A stretch of DNA of 64,000 nucleotides from Vibrio chagasii (GTDB lineage Bacteria > Pseudomonadota > Gammaproteobacteria > Enterobacterales > Vibrionaceae): contig NZ_AP025465.1 in NCBI RefSeq assembly GCF_024347355.1, forward strand, positions 992,001 to 1,056,000, read 5' to 3'. Numbering within the stretch: position 1 is the stretch's first letter; every line of letters starts with the position of its first letter. This document shows positions 1-10,010 of the stretch, in pieces. The translations under genes and the position numbers were made by a program. The notes beneath the pieces were generated by a model, which searched no databases, was not told the DNA's origin, and saw only the letters and a program-made list of their open reading frames with translations.

Positions 1-499
1 GAGTTTCTTCTAGCCGACGTTTGGCTTGCTCATACTCATGGTTGCCAGCGCTGAGCTCTTCTAAACATTTTAGATACGCACAGATAGTATCGGCTTGTTT
101 TACGATGTTCTGCTCTTCTTTACTGGCAGTGCCGGATATTAAGAAGGGGGCGAAATCATCTTGAAACTCTTCTGGCAGCATCGAAAGTAGCCTTTGCTCT
201 GCAGCTGCTTCTATCTTCTTATACTCTTGAGCGATATCTGGGTTGTAGTATTTGACGGGTGTAGGCAGATCCCCAGTCAGTACTTCACTGGTGTCATGGT
301 ACATCCCGATTAGGGCAATGTGTTCTGGGTTGAGTTTGCTATCAAACTTTTTGTTTTTGATAAGCGCCAAGGCATGGGCGACGAAAGCGACCTGTAGGCT
401 GTGTTCTGAAATGTTCTCGCTTGAGACGGAGCGCATCAGAGGCCAGCGTTGGATAAGCTTCATGCGTGCGAGATGGGCGAAGAAATGGCTCTGTTTCAT
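1..499 (-). CDS. yfbR: 5'-deoxynucleotidase YfbR, C-terminus cut by window edge
   Basis: HD-domain phosphohydrolase that removes the 5'-phosphate from deoxyribonucleoside monophosphates in the cytoplasm. Translating the minus strand from the ATG at 499 gives a protein that starts [14 protein letters not shown], very close to the E. coli enzyme. The metal-binding residues are visible: His33 in SEHSLQ, the His68-Asp69 doublet in MYHDTSEV, and the following Glu72 and Asp77. About 166 codons lie inside the window; the family is about 195 residues, so roughly 30 are missing past base 1. It sits next to alaA, as yfbR and yfbQ do in E. coli. Confidence 0.93.
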   Translation of the reverse strand, partial: MKQSHFFAHLARMKLIQRWPLMRSVSSENISEHSLQVAFVAHALALIKNKKFDSKLNPEHIALIGMYHDTSEVLTGDLPTPVKYYNPDIAQEYKKIEAAAEQRLLSMLPEEFQDDFAPFLISGTASKEEQNIVKQADTICAYLKCLEELSAGNHEYEQAKRRLEET

Positions 500-571
500 A
501 AATGTCCTATCTAGAGAGTGCTCCACTCGTACTTTTTGTTTGCCACAAACTGCACGAGACAGCGGATACAA

Positions 572-597
572 AAAAGGCTCCTAAACTGGAGCCTTTT
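572..597 (-). terminator. Rho-independent terminator after alaA
   Basis: A perfect 10-bp stem (AAAAGGCTCC and GGAGCCTTTT) surrounds a 6-nt loop. Read on the minus strand it is followed by a run of T, so it should end alaA transcription before yfbR. Confidence 0.8.
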
Positions 598-669
598 AAG
601 CATAGAAGTGAATGAATACAAGTTAAAGTCTTTTAAAACAGCAAATTGTAGCCATCTTTCTTGTGCTCA

Positions 670-1902
670 TTAACCTTCGATGAGGTCGTCTTGATTGTAA
701 GTCTGCAAGAAGCGCTCTAGGCGACCAATTGCCACTTCAAGGTCTTCAATATGTGGCAAAGTCACAATACGGAAGTGGTCAGGCTTAGGCCAGTTGAAGC
801 CAGTGCCTTGTACTAACAGTACTTTTTCTTGCTTAAGGAAATCGAGTACGAACTTCTGATCGTCTTTAATGTTGTACATCTCGGTGTCGATCTTCGGGAA
901 CAGGTACATCGCGCCCTTTGGCTTCACACAAGATACGCCAGGGATCTTGTTAATCAGTTCCCATGCTCGGTCACGTTGCTCAAGCAGACGGCCGCCTGGC
1001 AGAATCAGTTCATTGATACTCTGATAGCCACCCAATGCCGTTTGGATAGCGTGCTGCATTGGTACGTTGGCACACAAACGCATAGATGCAAGCATTTCTA
1101 AACCTTCAACATAACCTTTGGCTAAGTGTTTAGGGCCGGTCAAGAACATCCAACCACCACGGAAACCACAAACACGGTAAGCTTTAGATAGGCCGTTGAA
1201 CGTTACCATCAGTACGTCTTCAGCTAACGTTGCAACAGAGGTATGTACAGCACCGTCGTAAAGGACTTTGTCGTAAATCTCATCAGCGAAGATGATTAGG
1301 CCGTGTTCACGTGCAATCTCGACAACTTGCAGTAGGAAATCACGGCTGTAAACCGCACCTGTAGGGTTGTTCGGGTTGATAAGAACGATGCCGCGAGTCT
1401 TCGGTGAGATCTTTGCGCGCATATCATCCAGATCTGGGTACCAGTCTGCATCTTCATCACACATGTAGTGAACCGGAGTACCACCAGAAAGTGCAACAGA
1501 CGCTGTCCATAGTGGGTAGTCTGGAGCGGGAACTAAGATTTCATCACCATTATCCAGTAGCGCTTGCATAGACATAACGATAAGCTCTGAAGCACCGTTA
1601 CCAATGTAAACGTCTTCTACGTCAAGATTACGTAGGCCTTTTTTCTGGTAGTGTTGAACAACCGCTTTACGGGCTGAATAGATACCTTTTGAGTCGCAGT
1701 AACCTTGAGATGTCGGCAGGTTACGGATTACGTCAACAAGGATTTCATCAGGGGCGTCAAAACCAAATGGGGCGGGATTACCAATATTAAGCTTTAGTAT
1801 TTTATGCCCTTCTTCTTCCATGCGCTTAGCATGTTTGAGTACAGGCCCCCTGATTTCGTAGCATACGCTGTTGAGTTTTGACGACATCCCGATATTTTGC
1901 AT
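670..1902 (-). CDS. alaA: Alanine aminotransferase AlaA (YfbQ)
   Basis: Class I/II PLP-dependent aminotransferase that forms alanine from pyruvate with glutamate as amino donor. The 410 residues match the usual length of about 405. Visible fold-type I features are NPNNPTG at 176-182, the DEIYD strand at 207-211 that contacts the pyridine nitrogen, the Schiff-base lysine Lys240 in SKAYR, and the FRGGW loop after it. The N-terminal part, with NIGNPAPFGF near residue 39, is typical of the YfbQ branch. The chosen start lies just ahead of the conserved SSKL segment. It is transcribed alone and ends at a strong terminator. Confidence 0.95.
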   Translation of the reverse strand: MQNIGMSSKLNSVCYEIRGPVLKHAKRMEEEGHKILKLNIGNPAPFGFDAPDEILVDVIRNLPTSQGYCDSKGIYSARKAVVQHYQKKGLRNLDVEDVYIGNGASELIVMSMQALLDNGDEILVPAPDYPLWTASVALSGGTPVHYMCDEDADWYPDLDDMRAKISPKTRGIVLINPNNPTGAVYSRDFLLQVVEIAREHGLIIFADEIYDKVLYDGAVHTSVATLAEDVLMVTFNGLSKAYRVCGFRGGWMFLTGPKHLAKGYVEGLEMLASMRLCANVPMQHAIQTALGGYQSINELILPGGRLLEQRDRAWELINKIPGVSCVKPKGAMYLFPKIDTEMYNIKDDQKFVLDFLKQEKVLLVQGTGFNWPKPDHFRIVTLPHIEDLEVAIGRLERFLQTYNQDDLIEG

Positions 1903-2178
1903 TGCCGATTTCCTGAAATTAATTTAAATACTTTATTAAAGTACCGCAAAATGACGTTTGATAGAATAAAAATCTGATGAATGTCGCATTTCAGTGTCAC
2001 GTTTGGTCTTTTTGTTGTCACCCTTTTCTAAGTTTTAATTCATCGCTTTTATGGTTATTGTCTAAAATGATAGAGGGGCTCGCTTAAAGTCACAGGGATG
2101 TTGAAAAGATATCGGACATTCTTGATCTAAGTGGGTGCTACCCATAAAGTATCAAACTAATATAATAAGAATTTAGAT

Positions 2179-3501
2179 GTGAACGAGGTCGATTTGTCAC
2201 ATTTCCAGCAAACTATCTCCGCTTTGATTGAGCGAGTACAAAATGCCCAAGCAAGCGAAGTTCGTTGTGTTGAAGTTCTCACGCAAAAACCATCGTTTGC
2301 ATTTATCGAATGGCTTCATGCTCAACCGCTTTTTCCTAAGTTCTACTGGCAGTCACGCGACACTCGTGAAGAGGTGGTTGCGCTTGGCCAGTTACACACA
2401 TTTTCAGATCCAGCACCCGCGTATGCGATTCTAGGTGAAGACCAACGAATCTGGGGTGGACGTTCATTTGACGGCCACACTGAAAAAAATCGCCGCTGCA
2501 TGGAATCTTTCTTCTTTCTACCTCAGATTGAATTGATCCGCTTTGACGACACTTGGTCGCTGGCGGTTAACTTGTCCCCTGATCGTGTTGTTTCTATTAA
2601 TGCTTTGAATAAGCTATCCGTAGAAGCCGCGATATTGGCGCCTTTGTCTGCCCATATTGAACAGATAAACCACGTTCCAGAAAGAGAACAGTGGGGCGGG
2701 TTGGTTGAGAAAGTACTGAAAGGCATTAGCGACGAAGAGTACAAGAAAGTGGTTTTAGCGCGAAAAACCACGCTACAACTTGATGCACCTATTTGTGCGG
2801 CTCAATTCCTTAAGGCTAGTTACCTGCAAAACCACCATAGTTTTCACTTTATGTTGGTACTGGATTCGAAACACAGTTTCATTGGTTCGACGCCAGAGCG
2901 CTTATACAGCCGTCATGGCACCGAGCTTGATACCGAAGCGCTCGCTGGCACCATTGGTCGTGGTGAAAACGCGACCGAGGATATGGAGCTAGCCAATTGG
3001 CTTTCTCAAGACACTAAAAACCTCAATGAGAACCAATATGTGGTCGACGATATCATTGAGCGTCTAACGCCTCATTCACAATCCGTACACGTAGAGAAAG
3101 AAGCGCGTCTGGTTCGTCTGCGTAAGGTGCAGCACCTAAAACGCAATATTCACGCGCAGCTTAATAACGGCGTTAATGGCGTTCAGTTGCTTGCCGCTTT
3201 ACAACCTACAGCAGCAGTAGCAGGACTACCGCGTAAAGAAGCAATGGACTTCATTCTTGAACACGAACCGTTTGCTAGAGGCTGGTATGCCGGCTCTGTC
3301 GGTTACATCAGTCATCAACGAGCGGAATTCTGTGTGGCGATTCGAAGTGCATTGATTGTAAACGATCAAGTACAGCTATTTGCAGGTGCTGGGATCGTGC
3401 CTGGATCGGTAGCTGAAAATGAGTGGCAAGAACTGAATAAGAAGATGTCGACCTTGCTTAGCCTAATCTCTGATCACCCACCATTGGGTGTGGCATCATG
3501 A
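2179..3501 (+). CDS. menF: Isochorismate synthase MenF
   Basis: First enzyme of menaquinone synthesis; converts chorismate to isochorismate with Mg2+. The 440 residues contain the chorismate-binding fold: the KVVLARKT strand, IGSTPERLY, the LAGTIGRG loop and PTAAVAGLPRKEA near the C-terminus, the signature that distinguishes isochorismate synthases from anthranilate synthases. There is no ATG in frame. The GTG at 2179 has a weak upstream site, whereas the TTG at 2194 has a GAGG five bases upstream and may be the true start (435 aa). It overlaps menD by 4 nt (ATGA), so the two are translationally coupled, and it heads the men operon. Confidence 0.93.
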   Translation: MNEVDLSHFQQTISALIERVQNAQASEVRCVEVLTQKPSFAFIEWLHAQPLFPKFYWQSRDTREEVVALGQLHTFSDPAPAYAILGEDQRIWGGRSFDGHTEKNRRCMESFFFLPQIELIRFDDTWSLAVNLSPDRVVSINALNKLSVEAAILAPLSAHIEQINHVPEREQWGGLVEKVLKGISDEEYKKVVLARKTTLQLDAPICAAQFLKASYLQNHHSFHFMLVLDSKHSFIGSTPERLYSRHGTELDTEALAGTIGRGENATEDMELANWLSQDTKNLNENQYVVDDIIERLTPHSQSVHVEKEARLVRLRKVQHLKRNIHAQLNNGVNGVQLLAALQPTAAVAGLPRKEAMDFILEHEPFARGWYAGSVGYISHQRAEFCVAIRSALIVNDQVQLFAGAGIVPGSVAENEWQELNKKMSTLLSLISDHPPLGVAS

Positions 3502-5222
3502 GTCACGACCAAGCTGTATTAAACAGAGTTTGGTGTAACACATTACTTGAAGAGCTTGTCCGCAGCGGTGTTGAACATGTTTGCATCGCTCCAGGCTCTC
3601 GTTCAACACCATTAACACTCGAAGCCGAAGCTAACTCTAAGCTAACCTTACACACGCATTTTGATGAGCGTGGGCTTGGCTTCCTGGCTTTAGGCTTAGC
3701 TAAAGCGAGCAACAAGCCAGTTGCGGTGATTGTTACGTCTGGAACTGCCGTAGCTAACCTTCTACCAGCGACCGCTGAATCTGGATTAACGCGAGAAAAG
3801 CTAATCTTGCTTACCTCTGATCGACCGATTGATTTAGTCGACTGTGGTGCTAACCAAGCGATTCAGCAGCAGGGTATCTTTTCGTCTCACGTTGAAACGG
3901 CACTAAACCTTCCAAGCCCAACGACACAAGTTTCTTTGAATTGGCTTTTGACGTCGGTTGATAACGCACTGGCGAAACAGCGCAGCGTCGGTGGGGCTAT
4001 TCATATCAACTGTCCGTTCCCAGAACCTCTTTATTCCGCTAATAGCGCTGAGATGTATGCGGATTATACAAAGAGCGTGGCAGCTTGGAGAGCTTCAACC
4101 AGCCTTTACTCGAACACTTATTTACCGAGCCATTTAAACGCTCAGCCTGTTTCAGCAAGTGATTATGTCGCTCGTAAAGGCGCGGTGATTATTGGTTCTA
4201 TCGAGAATGAAGCTGCAATTAAAGCCAAGCAGTTTGCGTCAGCTTTGGGCTGGCCAGTTCTCTGTGACCCTCAATCGGGTGTCAGCAGTGACTGGAAGCA
4301 CTATGATTTATGGTTGCAAAGTGACACAGCCAAAGCACAGCTTAGCCAGTGTGACTTTATTATCCAGTTTGGTGAGCGCATCGTTTCTAAGCGTCTTAAC
4401 CACTGGGTAAAAGGGCAAGCTGCTACATTTTGTTCATCGCAGTACATCGTTGTTTCACCAGATGCGCATCGTATTAATCAAGATCATCTGCCTCAAACTC
4501 ACATCGTCGCTGATATCGAATATTGGTTATCAGAGCAGCATCTACCGACGCTGTTGGGAGAACATGCTGGTTGGGCGGCACCTTTGGCGGAAGTCGCGAA
4601 CACAGTTCAACAGTTGGCATTGGCACAAATCTCTAATAATGATCAACTTACAGAGTTGAGCGTCGCCGTTGACTTGTCGTCTAGACTTAAAGGCAGAGGG
4701 TTATTTGTGGGAAATAGCTTGATGGTAAGGCTGGTGGATATGTTGTCATCAATATCTGCGACTCAAGTGTACAGCAACCGAGGTGCGTCGGGCATTGATG
4801 GCTTGGTGGCAACGGCTGCGGGCGTGATAAAAGCTAACCAGAATCCTTTGATGATGCTGATTGGCGACACCTCTTTGTTGTATGACCTCAATTCGCTGGC
4901 GCTACTCACTCATAATACAACGCCAATGGTTATTGTGGTTACTAATAACGATGGTGGGGCGATTTTTGATTTGTTGCCGGTACCTGAGCAACAAAAACAG
5001 TCACTTTATCAGATGCCTCATGGTTTCAGCTTTGAGCATGCCGCCGCACAATTCAAGCTCGATTATGCTGCCCCTGAAACCCTTAACTGTTATCAAACGC
5101 TCATCGAAAAACATTTCGAACAAGGTCAAGGTACTTTGCTCGTGGAAGTTAAGACGCCTCCCGAACAAGCGTCTACTTTGCTGAAGCAATTCAGCTCAAT
5201 GCTCACCGAGGCATTAGCCTAA
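3498..5222 (+). CDS. menD: SEPHCHC synthase MenD
   Basis: Thiamine-diphosphate enzyme that joins isochorismate and 2-oxoglutarate to give 2-succinyl-5-enolpyruvyl-6-hydroxy-3-cyclohexene-1-carboxylate. The 574 residues fit the family (about 556-580). The N-terminal domain has the cofactor-activating glutamate in FDERGLGF and the conserved APGSRSTPL segment. The C-terminal domain has the ThDP/Mg2+ binding motif that starts with GDTSLLYDL and ends NNDGGAIFDLLP. The start overlaps the menF stop by 4 nt, and menH follows after 9 nt. Confidence 0.95.
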   Translation: MSHDQAVLNRVWCNTLLEELVRSGVEHVCIAPGSRSTPLTLEAEANSKLTLHTHFDERGLGFLALGLAKASNKPVAVIVTSGTAVANLLPATAESGLTREKLILLTSDRPIDLVDCGANQAIQQQGIFSSHVETALNLPSPTTQVSLNWLLTSVDNALAKQRSVGGAIHINCPFPEPLYSANSAEMYADYTKSVAAWRASTSLYSNTYLPSHLNAQPVSASDYVARKGAVIIGSIENEAAIKAKQFASALGWPVLCDPQSGVSSDWKHYDLWLQSDTAKAQLSQCDFIIQFGERIVSKRLNHWVKGQAATFCSSQYIVVSPDAHRINQDHLPQTHIVADIEYWLSEQHLPTLLGEHAGWAAPLAEVANTVQQLALAQISNNDQLTELSVAVDLSSRLKGRGLFVGNSLMVRLVDMLSSISATQVYSNRGASGIDGLVATAAGVIKANQNPLMMLIGDTSLLYDLNSLALLTHNTTPMVIVVTNNDGGAIFDLLPVPEQQKQSLYQMPHGFSFEHAAAQFKLDYAAPETLNCYQTLIEKHFEQGQGTLLVEVKTPPEQASTLLKQFSSMLTEALA

Positions 5223-5231
5223 GGACTTTAC

Positions 5232-6029
5232 ATGCTTTACTCCAATTACTACCCAGCTGCACAAGTACCTTCTGACAAACCTTTGCTTGTTTTTTTACAT
5301 GGTTTACTCGGAAGCGGGGATGATTGGAGTGCATGCCACCCCTTCCTCGAAGATTTTCCTCGTCTTTGCATAGATTTGCCCGGACACGGACAAAGCCGCT
5401 TTATCGACCCTGTAGGCTTTGATCATTGCTGTACCAAGATAGTTCAGTGCATCACTTATCAATTGGCAGCGAACGATCTTCCTGCCGATTATCCTATCGT
5501 GGTGATTGGGTATTCTATGGGGGGAAGACTTGCAATGTATGGGGTGACAAGCCCTTGCTTTGAAACTCTTAACCTAGAGAAAGTCATCATCGAAGGTGGC
5601 AACTTTGGCTTGGAGTGTGATGAAGAAAGAGCACAAAGGTTAGTACATGATACGCAATGGGCCGTTCGCTTCGCGCAGCAGTCGATTGAAGATGTTTTAG
5701 ACGATTGGTATCAACAAAGCGTCTTTTCTTCACTAAATCATGAGCAAAGACAAACTTTGGTCATAAAGCGTAGTGGTAACCTTGGAGTATCCGTAGCAAA
5801 TATGTTGTTATCTACTTCGTTAGCTAAGCAACCGGATTTACGTGCCACATTAAAATCTCATGAGCATCAATTGCATTATGTGTGTGGTGAAAAAGATCGT
5901 AAATTCATGGAGCTAGCTGAGAATAGTGGCTTTGAATATAGTCAGGTTGATTACGCTGGTCATAATGTTCATTTTGAACAACCAGAAATGTTTTCAAACT
6001 TGATTATCCAATGTATCGCTAGTCGTTGA
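5232..6029 (+). CDS. menH: SHCHC synthase MenH, alpha/beta hydrolase
   Basis: Alpha/beta-hydrolase-fold lyase that eliminates pyruvate from the MenD product. The 265 residues carry the oxyanion-hole segment FLHGLLGSGDDW near the N-terminus, the nucleophile elbow GYSMGGR and the C-terminal histidine in AGHNVHFEQPE. An AAGGAC ribosome site precedes the ATG by 5 nt. It lies between menD and menB, its usual place in enteric and vibrio men operons. Confidence rests on both sequence and context. Confidence 0.92.
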   Translation: MLYSNYYPAAQVPSDKPLLVFLHGLLGSGDDWSACHPFLEDFPRLCIDLPGHGQSRFIDPVGFDHCCTKIVQCITYQLAANDLPADYPIVVIGYSMGGRLAMYGVTSPCFETLNLEKVIIEGGNFGLECDEERAQRLVHDTQWAVRFAQQSIEDVLDDWYQQSVFSSLNHEQRQTLVIKRSGNLGVSVANMLLSTSLAKQPDLRATLKSHEHQLHYVCGEKDRKFMELAENSGFEYSQVDYAGHNVHFEQPEMFSNLIIQCIASR

Positions 6030-6134
6030 TGAACTGACTGAGCGAGTCTCTCGTATCAAGCGCTATAGAAAGCAGAGCAACACCGTCGCGACTCTACGCT
6101 AGTCGCGCTCTCTAATAGAACAATGGGAATCACC

Positions 6135-7001
6135 ATGGCTAAAACAGTAGGCATCACAGAAGAAGAACTTTACGCAGCCGTTAACTGGCGCGATGAAAGC
6201 AGTCAATATGAAGATATTCAATACCACAAGTCTGATGACGGTATTGCGAAAATCACGATTGCTCGCCCTCAAGTGCACAATGCGTTTCGTCCACAAACCG
6301 TAAAAGAGATGATCAATGCACTGGCCGATGCTCGTTATGACGAGAAAGTTGGCGTAATCATTTTGACGGGTCTTGGTGAGAAGGCGTTCTGTTCTGGTGG
6401 TGACCAAAGTATTCGTGGTGACTACGGCGGCTATCAAGATGATTCAGGTACACACCACCTAAACGTGCTTGATTTCCAACGCCAAATCCGTACTTGTCCT
6501 AAACCAGTAATCGCAGCGGTATCTGGCTGGGCTGTAGGTGGTGGTCACGTGCTTCATATGATGGCTGACCTTACTATTGCAGCAGACAACGCTCAATTTG
6601 GTCAGACTGGTCCTAAAGTAGGTTCGTTCGACGGCGGTTGGGGTGCTTCTTATATGGCTCGTATCGTTGGTCAGAAGAAAGCGCGTGAAATCTGGTTCCT
6701 GTGCCGTTTCTACGATGCTCAAGAAGCATTGGATATGGGCTTGGTGAACACGGTTGTGCCTGTCGCTGATCTAGAAAAAGAAACCGTTCGTTGGTGTCGT
6801 GAAGTTCTGCAACACAGCCCAATGGCGCTACGTTGTCTAAAAGCAGCGTTGAATGCTGACTGTGATGGCCAAGCAGGTCTGCAAGAGCTAGCAGGCAATG
6901 CAACCATGATGTTCTACATGACAGAGGAAGGCCAAGAAGGCCGCAATGCGTTTAACGATAAACGTCGACCTGATTTCGACAAATTCCCGCGTAACCCATA
7001 G
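6135..7001 (+). CDS. menB: 1,4-Dihydroxy-2-naphthoyl-CoA synthase MenB
   Basis: Crotonase-family enzyme that closes the naphthoquinone ring from o-succinylbenzoyl-CoA. The oxyanion-hole and active-site segments are clear: [16 protein letters not shown] and [16 protein letters not shown], then the C-terminal [13 protein letters not shown] tail conserved in MenB. An ATG at 6123 would add four residues, but a GGGA ribosome site lies 6 nt before the ATG at 6135, so I chose the latter (288 aa; E. coli MenB has 285). A gap of about 105 nt separates it from menH, so an extra promoter there is possible. Confidence 0.94.
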   Translation: MAKTVGITEEELYAAVNWRDESSQYEDIQYHKSDDGIAKITIARPQVHNAFRPQTVKEMINALADARYDEKVGVIILTGLGEKAFCSGGDQSIRGDYGGYQDDSGTHHLNVLDFQRQIRTCPKPVIAAVSGWAVGGGHVLHMMADLTIAADNAQFGQTGPKVGSFDGGWGASYMARIVGQKKAREIWFLCRFYDAQEALDMGLVNTVVPVADLEKETVRWCREVLQHSPMALRCLKAALNADCDGQAGLQELAGNATMMFYMTEEGQEGRNAFNDKRRPDFDKFPRNP

Positions 7002-7075
7002 TTTTATCCTCTTCAGAATGAGTCGCTAAATAGCGGCTCGTTTTGTTTTAATGCTCCCGTTTTTTAGGAAACCTT

Positions 7076-8083
7076 ATGAATTCAATGAATTCCCAGCGTC
7101 ACGCTAAACTGTATCGTTATCAATTACCTATGGATAGTGGCGTGGTGCTGCGTGATAATAAGTTGAACGAACGTGTTGGCTACATTATCCATCTTGAGTG
7201 TGATGGTAAGTCTGGTTTTGGCGAAGTCGCACCTTTACCGGGCTTTAGCCAAGAAGATGCCGATCAAGCCGGTATTCAATTGCAAAACGAGCTAGAGCTT
7301 TGGAGTCATAACAAACCTAACACCCCATTCGATGAGCTTTATCCGTCAGTGGCGTTTGGTTTTTCGATGGCGTTGATGGAGCTTCGAGGCGATCTCAATG
7401 CGGAAGGCAACTACCAAGCTGCGCCTCTATGTACCGGTGATCCAGATGAACTGATCCCAGTGCTTAATGAGATGGAAGGTGAGAAGGTCGCTAAAGTCAA
7501 AGTTGGCCTTTACGAAGCGATCCGTGATGGCATGCTAGTTAGCTTATTCCTAGAGTCGATTCCTGATTTAACGCTAAGGCTTGATGCTAACCGAGCGTGG
7601 AAGCCTGAAAAAGCGAAGCAGTTCATTAAATACATTTCGCCGTCACTTCGTCAGCGCATTAGCTTTATTGAAGAGCCTTGCCAAAAGCCAGAAGATAGCT
7701 TGGCCTTTGCCATCGACCATGGCGTAGCAATTGCTTGGGACGAAACACTGCAAGAGGCGGTGCGCAATCCTGAGTTTGATTTAAGTGATTTAACTGGCGT
7801 TAAGGCTGTGGTAATTAAACCAACCTTAATCGGCTCGGTAGAGCGTTGTGTGGCAATTATTGAGCGTGCACAGCAACTTGGTATTAAGCCTGTTCTAAGC
7901 TCAAGTATTGAGTCGAGCCTTGGCTTAACTCAGATTGCGCGATTGGCACAGCAGTACTTGCCTAATGAAGTGCCGGGGCTTGATACGATTGGTTTGTATC
8001 AACAACAGCTTGAAGTGCCATGGCCAGGTTGCCAACTTCCTGTTGCGACTCTTGAACAGCAGCAGCTGATTTGGTCTTCATAG
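7076..8083 (+). CDS. menC: o-Succinylbenzoate synthase MenC
   Basis: Enolase-superfamily enzyme that dehydrates the MenH product to o-succinylbenzoate. The 335 residues show the superfamily pattern: the KVKVG catalytic lysines in the middle, then metal ligands in LRLDANRAW and FIEEPCQ, and a later conserved lysine in AVVIKPTLIGS. A sharply turning SSSIESSLGL segment follows, as in E. coli MenC (320 aa). It is fifth in the men operon, 74 nt after menB. Confidence 0.93.
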   Translation: MNSMNSQRHAKLYRYQLPMDSGVVLRDNKLNERVGYIIHLECDGKSGFGEVAPLPGFSQEDADQAGIQLQNELELWSHNKPNTPFDELYPSVAFGFSMALMELRGDLNAEGNYQAAPLCTGDPDELIPVLNEMEGEKVAKVKVGLYEAIRDGMLVSLFLESIPDLTLRLDANRAWKPEKAKQFIKYISPSLRQRISFIEEPCQKPEDSLAFAIDHGVAIAWDETLQEAVRNPEFDLSDLTGVKAVVIKPTLIGSVERCVAIIERAQQLGIKPVLSSSIESSLGLTQIARLAQQYLPNEVPGLDTIGLYQQQLEVPWPGCQLPVATLEQQQLIWSS

Positions 8084-8135
8084 CCCGATTGTTCGGTTGG
8101 CTCAATCAGTTTTCAATCTTTAACTTGGTTATCTT

Positions 8136-9587
8136 ATGATGCGCCCACAATCTAACCATCACCCGCTCTGGGTACAGTGGGCGCAGCAGAACCCACATCA
8201 AACAGCATTCGTTACTCCAAACTACGCTTATACTTGGCTGCAAGTTGTGGCGTTAGTGAGTGATTACCAACAACAGTTATCTGAACAGGGCCTCTCGGAA
8301 GGCGATGTGTTGACCATTGTTGGTAAGAACCAAGTCGAAGTGATCCCCGTTTATCTAGCGGCACTGAACCTAGGCGTGCTTTGCGCATTCACCATGCCTC
8401 AACCTTCAGCTCGCTTAACGCAAAAGCTTGAATCGCTTTATAAGCCGTCGGCTAGACGTTATTTATGGTTGCTAGAGAGCAGTGGTTTAAATCAATCAAA
8501 CCTTGCTGAACCAAACACTCCGTTACTTACATTGCCTTGTTTGAGTGATTTGAATGTTGATAAAAAACTGAATGTTGATGACAAACTAGCAGCAACGTTA
8601 GAACTTTCCTGTTTCAGTCCTCAAAACCTCGCGAGTATCGTATTTACTTCAGGTTCTACCGGAAACCCTAAAGCGGTGGCTCACACACTTGAGCAGCACC
8701 TATATTCAGCTTCCGGATTACTGGATGCCTTCCAATTTAAAGGCAGTGATACTTGGCTACTGAGTTTACCTATGTACCATGTGTCGGGGCTGGCGATTGT
8801 TCATCGTTGGCTCGTTGCTGGTGGCTGTATAAAAATGGGCATTGGTCAGCTTGAATCCGATATCAAGGGCTGTAGTCATGCTTCGTTGGTCGCTACTCAG
8901 TTACATAGGATATCAAAGAGTAAGCAAGCACTTACTTTAACTCATGTGCTGTTAGGTGGGAGCCATATTCCAGAAGCGCTTGGTCTTGAAGCTCAGCAAA
9001 TGGGGATTGAGACTTGGCTTGGTTATGGCATGACGGAAGCGGCCTCAACGGTGACTGCAAAGCCTGTTGATGCGAGCAGCACTGCCGGTTTTTTGCTGAA
9101 TCATCGTCAATTGAAAATTGAAAACCAACGTATCTATATTGGAGGCAATACCCTCGCTTCTGGTTACTACTATCAAGGTACTTTAACCCCATTAATGGAT
9201 GAGAATGGCTGGTTTGATAGTAAAGATCTTGGGCAATGGGATGGTGAGCAAGTGTCGATTATTGGTAGAGCTGACAATCAGTTTATTTCTGGCGGTGAGA
9301 ATATTCACTGTGAAGAAATTGAGCGAGCACTCAGTCAACTTCCTGAGGTTAAGCAAGCCTTTATCATACCCGTTGAAGACAGTGAATTTGGTTTTAGACC
9401 CGTTGCAATTATTGACTGTGATGAAATGCCAAGCAAAGTGTGGTTTGCCGAACAGCTACAAGGAAGTCTGGAGCGCTTTAAGTTCCCTATCGACTACTAC
9501 CGCATGCCAGAGCAAGAACAACTGGGCATCAAGGTATCGAGAGCGGGATTAGCGCAGTGGCTGTTGCAACACAAAAAATCAAAATGA
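8136..9587 (+). CDS. menE: o-Succinylbenzoate-CoA ligase MenE
   Basis: Acyl-adenylate-forming ligase that activates o-succinylbenzoate to its CoA ester for MenB. The 483 residues contain the P-loop-like A3 motif FTSGSTGNPKAVAH, the A5 motif GYGMTEAAS, and the C-terminal hinge DLGQWDGEQVSIIGRADNQF that swings between adenylation and thiolation. It is the last gene of the operon; a weak ggagat/agtctcc hairpin follows at about 9594-9623. All six enzymes from chorismate to DHNA-CoA are thus present; the thioesterase, MenA and MenG are not in this window. Confidence 0.93.
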   Translation: MMRPQSNHHPLWVQWAQQNPHQTAFVTPNYAYTWLQVVALVSDYQQQLSEQGLSEGDVLTIVGKNQVEVIPVYLAALNLGVLCAFTMPQPSARLTQKLESLYKPSARRYLWLLESSGLNQSNLAEPNTPLLTLPCLSDLNVDKKLNVDDKLAATLELSCFSPQNLASIVFTSGSTGNPKAVAHTLEQHLYSASGLLDAFQFKGSDTWLLSLPMYHVSGLAIVHRWLVAGGCIKMGIGQLESDIKGCSHASLVATQLHRISKSKQALTLTHVLLGGSHIPEALGLEAQQMGIETWLGYGMTEAASTVTAKPVDASSTAGFLLNHRQLKIENQRIYIGGNTLASGYYYQGTLTPLMDENGWFDSKDLGQWDGEQVSIIGRADNQFISGGENIHCEEIERALSQLPEVKQAFIIPVEDSEFGFRPVAIIDCDEMPSKVWFAEQLQGSLERFKFPIDYYRMPEQEQLGIKVSRAGLAQWLLQHKKSK

Positions 9588-9726
9588 TAGAAATGGAGAT
9601 TTTAATCTGTTTAGTCTCCGTTTAGCAGATTTGGACATTAGATAGTTCAAAACAGAATTTATTGTATTTATAACCATCCATCATAATAAGCCATATAAAT
9701 AACGGATTATAGAATAAGGTCTTATT

Positions 9727-9891
9727 ATGAAAATTGCCCTCATCATTGCAGTGTTACTGCAGATAGGCCAAGCCATCACATCGTCAGGGCTGACGCGTTC
9801 GTTAGCTGAACTTACTGCATTTGTGTTAGTTGTGGTATTGGTTTTGATGAAAAGAGAGAGCCAGAAGAGTGATAAGCCCCTGTTTGAATAG
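9727..9891 (+). CDS. Small hypothetical membrane protein (54 aa)
   Basis: A 54-codon reading frame starting MKIALIIAVLLQIGQ with an AAGG ribosome site 7-8 nt upstream. Residues 1-12 and 28-41 are hydrophobic and could form a signal or two membrane segments; the C-terminus is charged. It is followed directly by a strong terminator, which supports a real transcription unit. I do not recognise the family. A short membrane protein of unknown role is the most that can be said. Confidence 0.5.
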   Translation: MKIALIIAVLLQIGQAITSSGLTRSLAELTAFVLVVVLVLMKRESQKSDKPLFE

Positions 9892-9920
9892 CGAATTGGT
9901 CGAAATGTATCAAAAACGAT

Positions 9921-9953
9921 AAAGGCAAAGCCCATATAAGCTTTGCCTTTTTA
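9921..9953. terminator. Bidirectional Rho-independent terminator
   Basis: An 11-bp stem (AAAGGCAAAGC and GCTTTGCCTTT) with an 8-nt loop and T-rich flank lies between the convergent 54-aa gene and the YeiH-type gene. Confidence 0.75.
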
Positions 9954-10010
9954 TTTCCTGTTTCGATCTTCGAGCTTAGTGAGCTTGTTAGAGATTTAAC
10001 TCCCTAGAGG

